A DNA stretch of 45,048 nt from Ignavibacteria bacterium (lineage in GTDB: Bacteria > Bacteroidota > Ignavibacteria > Palsa-1295): NCBI GenBank assembly GCA_013287605.1, contig JABDDM010000011.1, forward strand, positions 1 to 45,048, in the 5' to 3' direction. The notes beneath the pieces are model-generated. The model worked only from the letters and a program-made list of their open reading frames with translations. It did no database searches and had not been told where the DNA came from. This document shows positions 1 to 8,221 of the stretch, one piece after another (position 1 is the stretch's first letter; each line of letters starts with the position of its first letter). A program made the translations under genes and the position numbers.

Positions 1-213
1 GCTCTTCGTCTTCGTACGCTTTTTCCCATCGCGCACTTCATAGACTTTCTCAACGGGGATAACCACTTCCGGAACACGTTCTGCAAGGTCGCGGCGCTTT
101 ACCTCATCTTCGATGTAGGCCTTGACCTTTGCTTCATGTCCGGTATAGGTACGGAGGGCGTACCACTTCAGGCTGGTGCCTTGTAATTCGGTTGTCTTCT
201 CTGCTGTCGCCAT
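1..213 (-). CDS. nusG: Transcription termination/antitermination factor NusG, N-terminal part (cut by window edge)
   Basis: NusG binds RNA polymerase and modulates elongation, Rho-dependent termination and transcription-translation coupling. I translated the first 71 codons on the minus strand; the frame is open to the window edge. The protein begins MATAEKTTELQG and then has the family signature KWYALRTYTGHEAKVKAYIE, which is the start of the NGN domain; the KOW domain lies outside the window. The ATG at 213 is followed by a short linker typical of the family. It lies 169 bp downstream of secE, the usual neighbour, although the two are normally closer. The rest of the ribosomal protein/rpoBC cluster would be expected off the left edge. 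Confidence 0.95.
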   Translation of the reverse strand, partial: MATAEKTTELQGTSLKWYALRTYTGHEAKVKAYIEDEVKRRDLAERVPEVVIPVEKVYEVRDGKKRTKTKS

Positions 214-382
214 GTTATTTAGTGCCGCTCAATGTTCGCGGCTTTGTTTTTCTAACGGCTTCGCCCCGAAGCATCTTTGCAGCGGGGCGAAGATAAAAAA
301 ATGAGTTCAGGATTTCGAAGTGATGCTTGGTGAGAGCGGAAGGCTCTGCATCAACACTTCATGCATCAGATCCTCGACTGGA
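214..382 (-). promoter_or_regulatory. Structured secE-nusG intergenic leader with two inverted repeats
   Basis: This 169-bp gap holds no gene. A perfect 10-bp inverted repeat (CTTCGCCCCG at 259-268, CGGGGCGAAG at 283-292) encloses a 14-nt loop. A second, imperfect hairpin uses 317-326 and 348-360, with an inner AGAGC/GCTCT pair at 33-37 and 43-47 of the 300 block. On the minus strand a run of seven T (295-301) lies between the two. It may be an attenuator or nusG leader element. The GC-rich hairpin is not followed by a T run on either strand, so it is not a canonical terminator. Confidence 0.45.
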
Positions 383-628
383 TCAGAAACGGTAGATGAA
401 TCGAAGTATGGTTTCGAAAATCTTGTCGACACCAAACACGAATGCCGCAAGCACGAGGCAGACGACGAGTACGATGATCGTCGCGTCCTGCAGCTCATCG
501 CGCTTCGGCCAACTGACCTTGCGCATTTCGCGAGCGACGTCATTAAAGAATCCGATCGTCTTATCCTTGAATCCCTTTTTCTCACCTGCGATCGCCGGTG
601 ATTGGATTGCTGTTTCGGCCATGTTCAT
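383..628 (-). CDS. secE: Preprotein translocase subunit SecE
   Basis: SecE is the essential small clamp subunit of the SecYEG channel in the inner membrane. The 81-aa product has the short single-span form. A conserved amphipathic stretch (FNDVAREMRKVSWPKRDEL, with the hallmark KVSWP) precedes one transmembrane helix (IIVLVVCLVLAAFVFGVDKI) near the C-terminus. Two starts are possible, ATG at 628 and ATG at 622 (MAET); neither has a clear ribosome binding site. The gene sits between tRNA-Trp and nusG, the canonical order, which supports the call. Confidence 0.95.
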   Translation of the reverse strand: MNMAETAIQSPAIAGEKKGFKDKTIGFFNDVAREMRKVSWPKRDELQDATIIVLVVCLVLAAFVFGVDKIFETILRFIYRF

Positions 629-778
629 TTGTTGTGGAGAGAGCGCTCACTCATATCATTCCCTGCGCTCCGGATTAGGGAATGTGCCCAGGCATTATCG
701 GAAGTCCTTCGACTTCGTGTCGCCCGGTACACACACGACTAGTTCGACTCTCTGCAACCACTGTTGGCAACAGCGTCG

Positions 779-854
<76 letters not shown>

Positions 855-931
855 AACTATTGCACGATAAATTCCCTCAGCAGAGCGAGCCCAAAGCACG
901 CTTCTACCCCGCTCGATGCCCGAGCTGAAAT

Positions 932-1081
932 TTACTTTGTCTCTTTATGTATCGTACGCTTGTTGTCGCGCGGACAAAACTTGGTATACTCTACGCGGCC
1001 CGACTGCGTACGCTTATTCTTGGTCGTCGAATAATTACGCATTTTGCACTCGGTGCATTCTAAGGTTATGATGTCACGCAT
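932..1081 (-). CDS. rpmG: 50S ribosomal protein L33
   Basis: L33 is a small zinc-ribbon protein of the large ribosomal subunit. This 49-aa protein was too short to be listed among the computed reading frames; I translated it by hand. It starts [13 protein letters not shown], continues with the family pattern [10 protein letters not shown], and ends with a CP dipeptide followed by a basic tail (RTIHKETK). The first Cys pair (CTEC) is intact. The second is reduced to one Cys (FCPRDN, where zinc-binding forms have CPxC), so it may be a zinc-independent or degenerate form. The ATG lies inside the last codons of the upstream zinc-ribbon gene (8-nt overlap), suggesting translational coupling. Confidence 0.94.
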   Translation of the reverse strand: MRDIITLECTECKMRNYSTTKNKRTQSGRVEYTKFCPRDNKRTIHKETK

Positions 1082-1304
1082 TGCTGTTACTTTCTTCTTC
1101 TGGTGCTAAATTCCCTAAAAACATGGCCGAAATGAACTTAAACCGACCGCAGTTCGGGCACATATAAGCGGTTACCGGCATCGCACGATTCGTATTGAAA
1201 GCCCAGCCAGTCGGTACCCGGTCCAGACCCGGCAGTGCGAACACATCCGGGTTCACTTCCATTTGCGCTCCGCAATCTCCGCAAAGTTTCGGCGGTGCTG
1301 CCAT
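1074..1304 (-). CDS. Small zinc-ribbon protein upstream of rpmG
   Basis: This 76-aa protein has two CxxC knuckles (CGDC near residue 8 and CPNC near residue 49), the spacing of a zinc ribbon. The C-terminus is acidic and low in complexity (EEESNSNA). I do not recognise a named family. AGGA lies 8 nt before the ATG at 1304, so the start is well supported. It overlaps rpmG by 8 nt and lies between tRNA-Gly and rpmG. A role linked to translation or zinc handling is inference from position only. Confidence 0.7.
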   Translation of the reverse strand: MAAPPKLCGDCGAQMEVNPDVFALPGLDRVPTGWAFNTNRAMPVTAYMCPNCGRFKFISAMFLGNLAPEEESNSNA

Positions 1305-1334
1305 TTCGTTAATCCTATTGATCCCAAAAATTCA

Positions 1335-1410
1335 TGGAGCGGGAGACGGGACTCGAACCCGCGACCAACAGCTTGGAAGGCTGTGACTCTACCAACTGAG
1401 TTACTCCCGC
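1335..1410 (-). tRNA. tRNA-Gly (anticodon TCC)
   Basis: The minus strand gives a complete cloverleaf. The acceptor stem is GCGGGAG paired to CTCCCGC, the anticodon stem-loop is ACAGCCTTCCAAGCTGT with anticodon TCC, and the T-arm contains GCGGGTTCGAGTCCCG. The discriminator is T and the 3' CCA is encoded (1335-1337). In many bacteria a tRNA cluster with tRNA-Gly precedes tuf upstream of secE; here the tRNA is kept but tuf is not in this position. Confidence 0.96.
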
Positions 1411-2148
1411 GAGTATCAGAGCACACCAGCATGGTGCGAAATCACGTAGAATGGCCGAATAGACAACCGGAATGGCCTTATCGTTCCGAAAAACTGGGGA
1501 AAGGGAACAGAAAACAGGGAACGGGGAACAGCGTGAAAATAATAACGCCACAGTTTCGATCGGGTTATCCTGAGCAAGCGAAGCACAGTGAAGGATCTGG
1601 ATTCGAACGAGCCAGAATCAATGTAGTGCAAGCTTTAGCTTGCGTTAAAAAAGACCACGGCGCGCGATGTGAAAACTTTATTCATAATCCGAACTTCCAC
1701 TCCTCGATTCTGCACTGAAAACGGCATTTCGTGATTTCTAAGCTTGCGTGTGTGAAAACTTTATTCATAATTCTCCTTCTCACAGAAACCTACCAGGCTT
1801 GCAGTGGATTGGATTCCCGCATTCGCGGGAATGACAATCTCTTCGATCTTTTGCACTTCGCGCCCTTTTCCTGCCTCGCTGTAATTCCCGCGCAGGCGGG
1901 AATCCATGGAATGCTGAATGACGAACGCTGCTTGCGCCGGTCGGCGGTCGCACAGTAATGTTTGAAAAGTTGTAGAAATGGCAGACTCGATATAGCGTGA
2001 GCTTTAGCTCGCGTTCCAATAATGGCAGGTGACTTAGGGCGAAGTTTTTTCCCGGTAAGTCTGAAGGCGCTCTCGATCGGAGTGAGACTTCCAACATATT
2101 AAACATATAATCAACGCATTCCGGTTCCCTTGCTCAACCCTTTTGACC
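1411..2148. repeat. Gene-free spacer rich in dispersed repeats
   Basis: I see no credible gene in these roughly 740 bp. Several repeat types occur. There are two ATTCCCGC-N4-GCGGGAAT dyads. GCTTTAGCT hairpins occur at about 1626-1646 (GCAAGCTTTAGCTTGC) and 1994-2014 (GCGTGAGCTTTAGCTCGCG). A 21-bp direct repeat (TGTGAAAACTTTATTCATAAT) lies at 1668-1688 and 1751-1771. Copies of ATCCTGAG/GAAGGATCT and GGGAACAG-like motifs lie at about 1500-1600. The short open frames here translate repeats (for example SRIRGND and IPAQAGIH) and are not counted as genes. Confidence 0.7.
1811..1905. repeat. Pair of inverted ATTCCCGC/GCGGGAAT dyads (dRS3/REP-like, possible MITE ends)
   Basis: The left copy has ATTCCCGC at 1813-1820, spacer ATTC and GCGGGAAT at 1825-1832, followed by GAC. 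The right copy has ATTCCCGC at 1884-1891, spacer GCAG and GCGGGAAT at 1896-1903, followed by CCA. The flanks (GGATT...AATGAC versus GTAATT...AATCCA) show that the right copy is inverted relative to the left, enclosing about 50 bp. The same core recurs twice inside the secreted-protein gene near 11686 and 11758. Confidence 0.75.
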
Positions 2149-2180
2149 AAAAAAGAGGAGATGGATTGCTCCATCTCCTC
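2149..2180 (-). terminator. Rho-independent terminator of the 2209-8157 gene
   Basis: A perfect 11-bp inverted repeat (GAGGAGATGGA at 2155-2165, TCCATCTCCTC at 2170-2180) has a 4-nt loop. On the minus strand it is followed at once by six T (2149-2154). It starts 29 bp past the TAA at 2209-2211, the expected place for the terminator of the minus-strand gene. Confidence 0.9.
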
Positions 2181-2208
2181 GCATTATTCGAGAATTACCG
2201 AGTCCGTC

Positions 2209-5200
2209 TTACTTGACGATCATCAACCTCTTGGTAGTAATGTTATTTCCCGCGACGACCCTGAGGAAATACGTCCCGCTGCGTAGACCAGCCGCATTCA
2301 CCTCCAATTGAAGTTGATAGCTCGTCGGAGTGCCTGTATAGGGCTGCGATATTTTGTTGCCTAAGACGTCATACAACACGACCGATGTATTCAGGCCTTC
2401 CACGTTCAAAAGGTCGACGTGCGTCGATTGCTTCAGCGGATTCGGATAAGCCCTCACCTCGATCGATGATGTATGCTCGGCCTGACCCGCCTTCGGTGGC
2501 AGGGCGATCTTAGCGATCGTATCCTGCCTTACCACTTGCATTGGGATCACATCGAGAATGCTATTGTCATAACTTTCCATCCTTGAAAGTTGAGCCGTGC
2601 TACTCGAGGTGTGCGACGTTTCGAAGCTAATATACACTGAGTCATTTATCGTAAGATTCAGCGTGTCGGACGCCCTTCCGTTATCCGCTAGCGATCCTGA
2701 TTGAGAGAAGCCCTGGGACGTTAGCTGCGCGAACTCCAATGGTCGCACTATGGCGTCCGTATTCGCATTGCGAAGCAGGAAGTTCATGCTCAACGTGTCA
2801 GTTGTCCCTGAGAGGAGTTGAGCGATCGCTGCTGCGGTATCACCAACATTGTAATTCCCTATTCGGAAATATCTCCCAAATTCCAAAACAGCTCCTGGCA
2901 TGAATCGGAAGTTATCCGTTCGCAAGCTCGAGTCTCCATCAGTTGATGAGAGCACCCCTCCGTTCGAAGGGGGCACAGTCACACTGTCCCAGAGATATGG
3001 TCTTCGGCTGTGCCATAATAGCAATTGTGTCGTCAGATCCATATTCCACAACTGACCGTCAGTGTTACGCCCGACAAACTTCGGCTGGCAACCGGATATC
3101 GGCGAGTGAAAGATATATGTCTGCACTCGCGTTGCCGTATCCTTCTCTGTGCCATTCGGGAAATCAACTGTTGAGAGGCTAATGCCATCCGCAAGTGTGT
3201 CAATATGCTTCGGAACACGATACATAAGCGGCTGCAATACTCCTTCCATTCTCGTCCGTGCCGCCATGACGGGATCCTGCGATCTTGTCGTCAGATGTGT
3301 CAAGTCCCAGGGAACGATGGGTTTTCCAGCCATCACCCCGTAGTGCGCGATATGCGCACGATCCTCGAATGGATTCGTCCAGCCAATCCGGCTTAGATCC
3401 TGCCAGCTAGAATCCCCTGGATTGGTTAACCAGTCTGCACCGGAATAAACGGGATAAGTGCTGAGTGAATCGGTTGCTCCTGCAACCACCGGTACATTGA
3501 AGCCAGAGTACGTGGTATAGTTTATCCACTGACCGAAGGGAGAGCGTCGAAGCAACACGGAACTATGTGAACGGGCAGGTGCGCCGTTGTCCCCGGTCCC
3601 CGTATTTGAGATACCATCCCAAACCGCAGCGAGCGCCCGTTCTTGCGTCACATGCATTTGGGGATTGATATTCTCGCACCATGGTAGCGCCGAAGACATG
3701 CAAAATTCACCAGTCGTGTCGATGATCGTTGGACTACCGGGACGTTGGGTGAGTTTAAGAAAGTATATCTGGGAGGAACCGGGCAATCCTGCCTGGAAGG
3801 CTAGATAGCAGGTGTCAATCGCTGGAGGCCCATTGTACGTCCATCCGTGGAATGCTGCAATAGGATGAAGCACACTGGCCACACTAAGTTGTTTCGTTTC
3901 TGGCAAAATCCCGGCGCTTACGGTCTTTTGCGCAATGATGTGACCGGTAGTATCCACGAGAGCTACAACTCCTCCCAAACTCGCATTTCGCCACGCCACC
4001 CAGAAATTCCCATTTGCAGCGGGAGTAATCGACGGTACGGGATGAGCGCCCCCAGCCATTAGCGTCGAGGCAAGGGTATCACGCGGCCCGTAACTATAAG
4101 GGGAAGCGACGTGTGACAGTCGGAAAATCACAAGTGATTGGTCCTTATTTGCGCCGGAGGAATCTATTGCATAAACAAGCCCAACTGTGCCGAAATCTGA
4201 GTTGCATGAGATCGAGGGATTGACAGCATAGTGAGCCGAATCAATCAGACTATCTGCGGGAATGCCATCGACTCGACGATACACACCTATTATTGTATCT
4301 TTCGGGGCCGCTACAAAGAGGCCATTCGAAGCGAAGGTTGAATAGTACGATGAGACGTTGGGGCCAATTTCAGAGGATGTTAAATGGCGGCCGTTATTAG
4401 ACGGATTCGCAACGCCTTTCCCTGTGTGATCGCCCGACAAATCGGTAGCCAAGTAAGGTTCAATCGCCAACAGGTTACCCTGCCCAGGATCCAATACTAC
4501 CTGATAATAACCATTTGCGTCAGGCAACAGTGTAATCCCTGCACTAATGTTGTAAACGAGCACGCTGAAGCCCTTGAAGTTTTTTAGGACGATGTCGCTT
4601 CGTACCTTGAACGCAAACATCCTCGCGTCAATATCCTGAAGTAAAAAGTGCGAATGATCTGTAGAATCGATGGGACTAATCACGCCATTATAGTCGTACA
4701 TAACTGGCCAAGTTCGTGGATTGACGACAATTACGCGAGTGATTGGTGAGGGATCATTCCGCTTGGTCGGATTGGGATTGGAGAAATATCCAATTTGGTA
4801 AAAGCGCCTATCGTCCTGATCGGCAAGGTAAGCAACCCCAGACAGACTAACTGATTGACTCAGCTCTGGATCAGTTTTTGTGACACCACCGGTTGTATTA
4901 TATTCAACAGCTCGTTCTCCATAGCTATAGGGGCGGAGACAACCTGGTCCCACTGTCAGGCACTTGTAACTAATAATATGATCGAGGTCAACTGGTGACA
5001 TCGCTTTTGCCACCTCCCAAGGGGCACCTCCTGTGGTATAAAGACTATTGAAATCAATAGAGCTCTTCCAATCAAGTTGAGAGAGAATCGTCGCAATGGG
5101 AGCGAGATCCTTCCCTATCGTTGTAACAGCCGACCATTTCTCCTTAAAACCTTGATATGCGACCGGACGGGCTTGGATGTTCCGGATGTTACATGGAATT

Positions 5201-8157
5201 ATTAGATCGTCATACCACGTCACCTGGTTAGGTGTCGCCCACAATGGAGAAGGACTGTATCCAGTAAGACTATTCCATACAGTTTGGCCAGTAGTTTGGC
5301 GGTTCCAATCTGTTTTTGCAGAGAGATAATTCTGTGCAAGGACGGTTGGGAATGTGCCATCGTTATCCCAGGTGTGCCAATAGCCAACCCAAGCATCATT
5401 ATCTTGGCACCACAGGCCCGAGGAGAACTTCACCCAGTCGGTGGCAACTGCTCCGGCAGTTATTGGATCCATGTAATAATCCTTAGTTCCGTACTTAGAT
5501 CCAGAACCTGTGTAGGATCCTAGTCCATTAATATATGTTTTTATGAGTTCATGTGTGCCGTCCTCGACTCCGGCAGCAATAATAAACTTCGTAGTGAAGC
5601 AGTCTATTATGGGAACCCATCGCATAGAGCCGGTTTGGGTTCTGTAGACTAGATGATCAGTATACCCGAAACTTTCATTGGGGCCCTTATCGAGAGTATG
5701 GTCGCAGGTTGCTGAGCTCGGAACAGGTGTACCTCCAAGAGCTAAAAATGGCGTCTGCGATTTATCCAGGTCGTAGTTGTAATTTGTTTGGAGAAACTGA
5801 TTCGTGCACCCGATGTTGCCACCTCCATCGTTTCCTATAGTATTGAAAAAAATTCCTTTGGCTCCATAGGATAACGCCGTCCACGCGTACATTCTTGCTT
5901 CAGTAGCAGTCTGTGTTCGCCCTGATTGGAAAGGATACACATGATCCCACTTCGCCCAAGCGTCATCACCTGGATGGGCGGCAAGATTCTGGGTGTGTTG
6001 AGTCGGCTCTGGCGGGAAAATATCCAAAAAATGTTCGTCACTGTTGGTCCAATGATCGGGCGAACTCGCGAGGATGAGTTTCCCAGCCTTTCGGGCAGCA
6101 AATATCTTTTCCATTGCCAGGGTCGCTGTAGTCCCCAGCAAACCATGCTGTAAATAGCTACCCCTTAAATCGAGTGGTCCCCCTATCGAAGAATTCGTCG
6201 GTACGAAGGCATACCATTTTGCATGGTCGCTCACTAAAGAGTTTGCCGGGTTGGCTGCATCCGCCGATGGCTGAAAGTCGGATTTATTCCAGTACTGATA
6301 ATGAGCCAGCCAATCCATCTCGTACGTATCGTACCCGGGAGTGTTTGTAGCAGTGGCGTTGTGAGCAGGATTATAATGTTGCCACAAATGCCCTGTTTCA
6401 TCTGGCAATCCAGTGATAGGTGTTGTGAAACTTCGAAAGTTCGGGTCTTTTGTTAGTGCATTGTAGGTCGCATCCCCCGGGAATGGAATCATCCCTGGGT
6501 CAGGTCCGAATTTTGAAGGATGGTCCCAACTCTGCCCCCCAAAAGTCAAGCCCCCTTCTTCCATGATGGCTACCGGCTGTTGTAATGTCTCATCCTCATA
6601 TGTTGAACGGTACCATGCGTACATGGGCATATTTTCATAATGCACAACAGTGTTATCTGGCTTATTCGGGACGTAGAATGCATTCTGACTTGTTTGCGCG
6701 AGGTAGGTAAGAATGTGTTGCCTATGATGAAGGCTCATGCCAGCCTGATTTAGTTTATAGGTATAATTGCCGAAGGCATTATCGATGTAAGCCAGCGCTC
6801 GAAACGCACCAGGGTTACCCATTTCTCCTCCGCACGTGACATAGTTTATTGCGTTCCAGGCATTCCAAGTCCCATCCCGATTCATACTCTGAACAATTTG
6901 CGAGCACACATCCTCGAGGTAATAATTGTTCGTTCCAACTTTATACAGTGGAATACTGCCGGGTACCGACTGTCTATCGTGCAAATGGTTCTCTAAGTTA
7001 TCCATAAAGATGGAACGCAATCGGAAGCCTCTGATATACATATCAGCACGCCCATCTTGCGCTACGGCTGTAAACTTGACGAACTTCGCTACATCAGCAG
7101 GTACGCCTATGTGACCGGGAGACGCCACACGCAGGACAGCATATCTCTGAGTCGGAACCTTCTTAGGGAAGAGGAGTATGTTATTGCTCTCATTAGGGTG
7201 ACTAGCAATGAAGGCTGTTGTCGTTGCTAGAGGCATTGTATATGCGTTGAAATCCGCCCAAGTGATATTTGCGGTTACGGTTCCGATTGCCGTGCCAGAT
7301 GGGCTGACGACGCCCGTCGTCCCATTTACTGTCGCATCTGGATACCATGTAGCTGTCACAGTATACAGCGTTCCAGCAATACTATAATCATCGGGAGGAA
7401 GTCTGTAAATGAAATCGCAGACGATCTGCGCCGAGTTAGGAGCGCCGGTAATAGGATCGATATCCGCACGTGAAGCGCCTGTAGACGAAACAATCCCCCA
7501 AAGAGTATTTAATTGCTGCGGGATGCCCCCTGCCAAAGAGAAATTGTCCAATTCGAGAATCTGGCCTCCATCGTTGGGATTTTGCCCCACGGAACGGACT
7601 TTCCACTCGTGTTCGCCCGACAAAACAAGCCCACCATTATTTGAATTAACCTTGAAAGCTGGATCTTGTTGATTCCAGCTATATCGATCGGCATCAACGG
7701 GCAGCTCAGTGAGACGATCCATCGGGGATATGGCGTTCATCCAGTTGGAGGCAAGAAAATAGCGCGATTCCACGCCAGGCGGATCAGGCGTTCTCAAATC
7801 ACTGATCCATCGAGCAAGAGTACTGCGATCGCTATAGAAGTGGTCGAGCCCATAGTAGCCTTCCATTCCGCTCGGCATCAATGAAAAAAGCTTTGGTTCG
7901 AGGGGTTCTTCATTGCCATTGCTCCAATAGGTATTGAGGCCGGCCGACTGAAATACTTTGATCAGATCCTGTTTCGCACCCCAAGTGACACGGGACGCCG
8001 AACCTGCTGGGCCAATTGAATCCATGTCAATGCCGTACGTGAATCCTCCGAAAGGAAATGTGGTGGTGGAAATCACAGGGACTTGGGTTTGTGCAAATGC
8101 CATTGTCGAGAAAGCATGCACCAATACGAGGACGATTACTATGATGAGTGTTTTCAT
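2209..8157 (-). CDS. Very large secreted protein with T9SS C-terminal sorting domain; possible glycoside-hydrolase-like core
   Basis: The 1982-aa product starts with a clear signal peptide (MKTLIIVIVLVLVHAF...AFAQ). I place the start at ATG 8157 because the frame's extra upstream 21 codons lack signal character. The last 85 or so residues form a type A Por/T9SS sorting domain: YPNPLKQSTHVDL, a VLYDVLGNKI strand, then SGTYFLRVVAGN and final TTKRLMIVK. This predicts export through the outer membrane by type IX secretion. Around the middle, EARMYAWTALSYGAKGIFFN resembles the barrel strand of glycoside hydrolases and putative TIM-barrel enzymes, and many Trp, Tyr and His residues surround it. That is suggestive only; I recognise no named family. 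A strong terminator follows. The next upstream gene also encodes a T9SS cargo. Confidence 0.85.
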   Translation of the reverse strand: MKTLIIVIVLVLVHAFSTMAFAQTQVPVISTTTFPFGGFTYGIDMDSIGPAGSASRVTWGAKQDLIKVFQSAGLNTYWSNGNEEPLEPKLFSLMPSGMEGYYGLDHFYSDRSTLARWISDLRTPDPPGVESRYFLASNWMNAISPMDRLTELPVDADRYSWNQQDPAFKVNSNNGGLVLSGEHEWKVRSVGQNPNDGGQILELDNFSLAGGIPQQLNTLWGIVSSTGASRADIDPITGAPNSAQIVCDFIYRLPPDDYSIAGTLYTVTATWYPDATVNGTTGVVSPSGTAIGTVTANITWADFNAYTMPLATTTAFIASHPNESNNILLFPKKVPTQRYAVLRVASPGHIGVPADVAKFVKFTAVAQDGRADMYIRGFRLRSIFMDNLENHLHDRQSVPGSIPLYKVGTNNYYLEDVCSQIVQSMNRDGTWNAWNAINYVTCGGEMGNPGAFRALAYIDNAFGNYTYKLNQAGMSLHHRQHILTYLAQTSQNAFYVPNKPDNTVVHYENMPMYAWYRSTYEDETLQQPVAIMEEGGLTFGGQSWDHPSKFGPDPGMIPFPGDATYNALTKDPNFRSFTTPITGLPDETGHLWQHYNPAHNATATNTPGYDTYEMDWLAHYQYWNKSDFQPSADAANPANSLVSDHAKWYAFVPTNSSIGGPLDLRGSYLQHGLLGTTATLAMEKIFAARKAGKLILASSPDHWTNSDEHFLDIFPPEPTQHTQNLAAHPGDDAWAKWDHVYPFQSGRTQTATEARMYAWTALSYGAKGIFFNTIGNDGGGNIGCTNQFLQTNYNYDLDKSQTPFLALGGTPVPSSATCDHTLDKGPNESFGYTDHLVYRTQTGSMRWVPIIDCFTTKFIIAAGVEDGTHELIKTYINGLGSYTGSGSKYGTKDYYMDPITAGAVATDWVKFSSGLWCQDNDAWVGYWHTWDNDGTFPTVLAQNYLSAKTDWNRQTTGQTVWNSLTGYSPSPLWATPNQVTWYDDLIIPCNIRNIQARPVAYQGFKEKWSAVTTIGKDLAPIATILSQLDWKSSIDFNSLYTTGGAPWEVAKAMSPVDLDHIISYKCLTVGPGCLRPYSYGERAVEYNTTGGVTKTDPELSQSVSLSGVAYLADQDDRRFYQIGYFSNPNPTKRNDPSPITRVIVVNPRTWPVMYDYNGVISPIDSTDHSHFLLQDIDARMFAFKVRSDIVLKNFKGFSVLVYNISAGITLLPDANGYYQVVLDPGQGNLLAIEPYLATDLSGDHTGKGVANPSNNGRHLTSSEIGPNVSSYYSTFASNGLFVAAPKDTIIGVYRRVDGIPADSLIDSAHYAVNPSISCNSDFGTVGLVYAIDSSGANKDQSLVIFRLSHVASPYSYGPRDTLASTLMAGGAHPVPSITPAANGNFWVAWRNASLGGVVALVDTTGHIIAQKTVSAGILPETKQLSVASVLHPIAAFHGWTYNGPPAIDTCYLAFQAGLPGSSQIYFLKLTQRPGSPTIIDTTGEFCMSSALPWCENINPQMHVTQERALAAVWDGISNTGTGDNGAPARSHSSVLLRRSPFGQWINYTTYSGFNVPVVAGATDSLSTYPVYSGADWLTNPGDSSWQDLSRIGWTNPFEDRAHIAHYGVMAGKPIVPWDLTHLTTRSQDPVMAARTRMEGVLQPLMYRVPKHIDTLADGISLSTVDFPNGTEKDTATRVQTYIFHSPISGCQPKFVGRNTDGQLWNMDLTTQLLLWHSRRPYLWDSVTVPPSNGGVLSSTDGDSSLRTDNFRFMPGAVLEFGRYFRIGNYNVGDTAAAIAQLLSGTTDTLSMNFLLRNANTDAIVRPLEFAQLTSQGFSQSGSLADNGRASDTLNLTINDSVYISFETSHTSSSTAQLSRMESYDNSILDVIPMQVVRQDTIAKIALPPKAGQAEHTSSIEVRAYPNPLKQSTHVDLLNVEGLNTSVVLYDVLGNKISQPYTGTPTSYQLQLEVNAAGLRSGTYFLRVVAGNNITTKRLMIVK

Positions 8158-8221
8158 TGTCAGAATTGAGGATGAGAACTCAGAGACGATTAACGCTCTT
8201 TGAAGGAGTTGGAAAATCAAT

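Noticed and set aside
259-292. GC-rich hairpin as a Rho-independent terminator
   Set aside because: No T run follows the hairpin on either strand; listed instead as a leader structure.
1731-1958. 75-aa open frame in the spacer (contains SRIRGND and IPAQAGIH)
   Set aside because: These peptides are translations of the dispersed dyad repeats; no start signal or family support.
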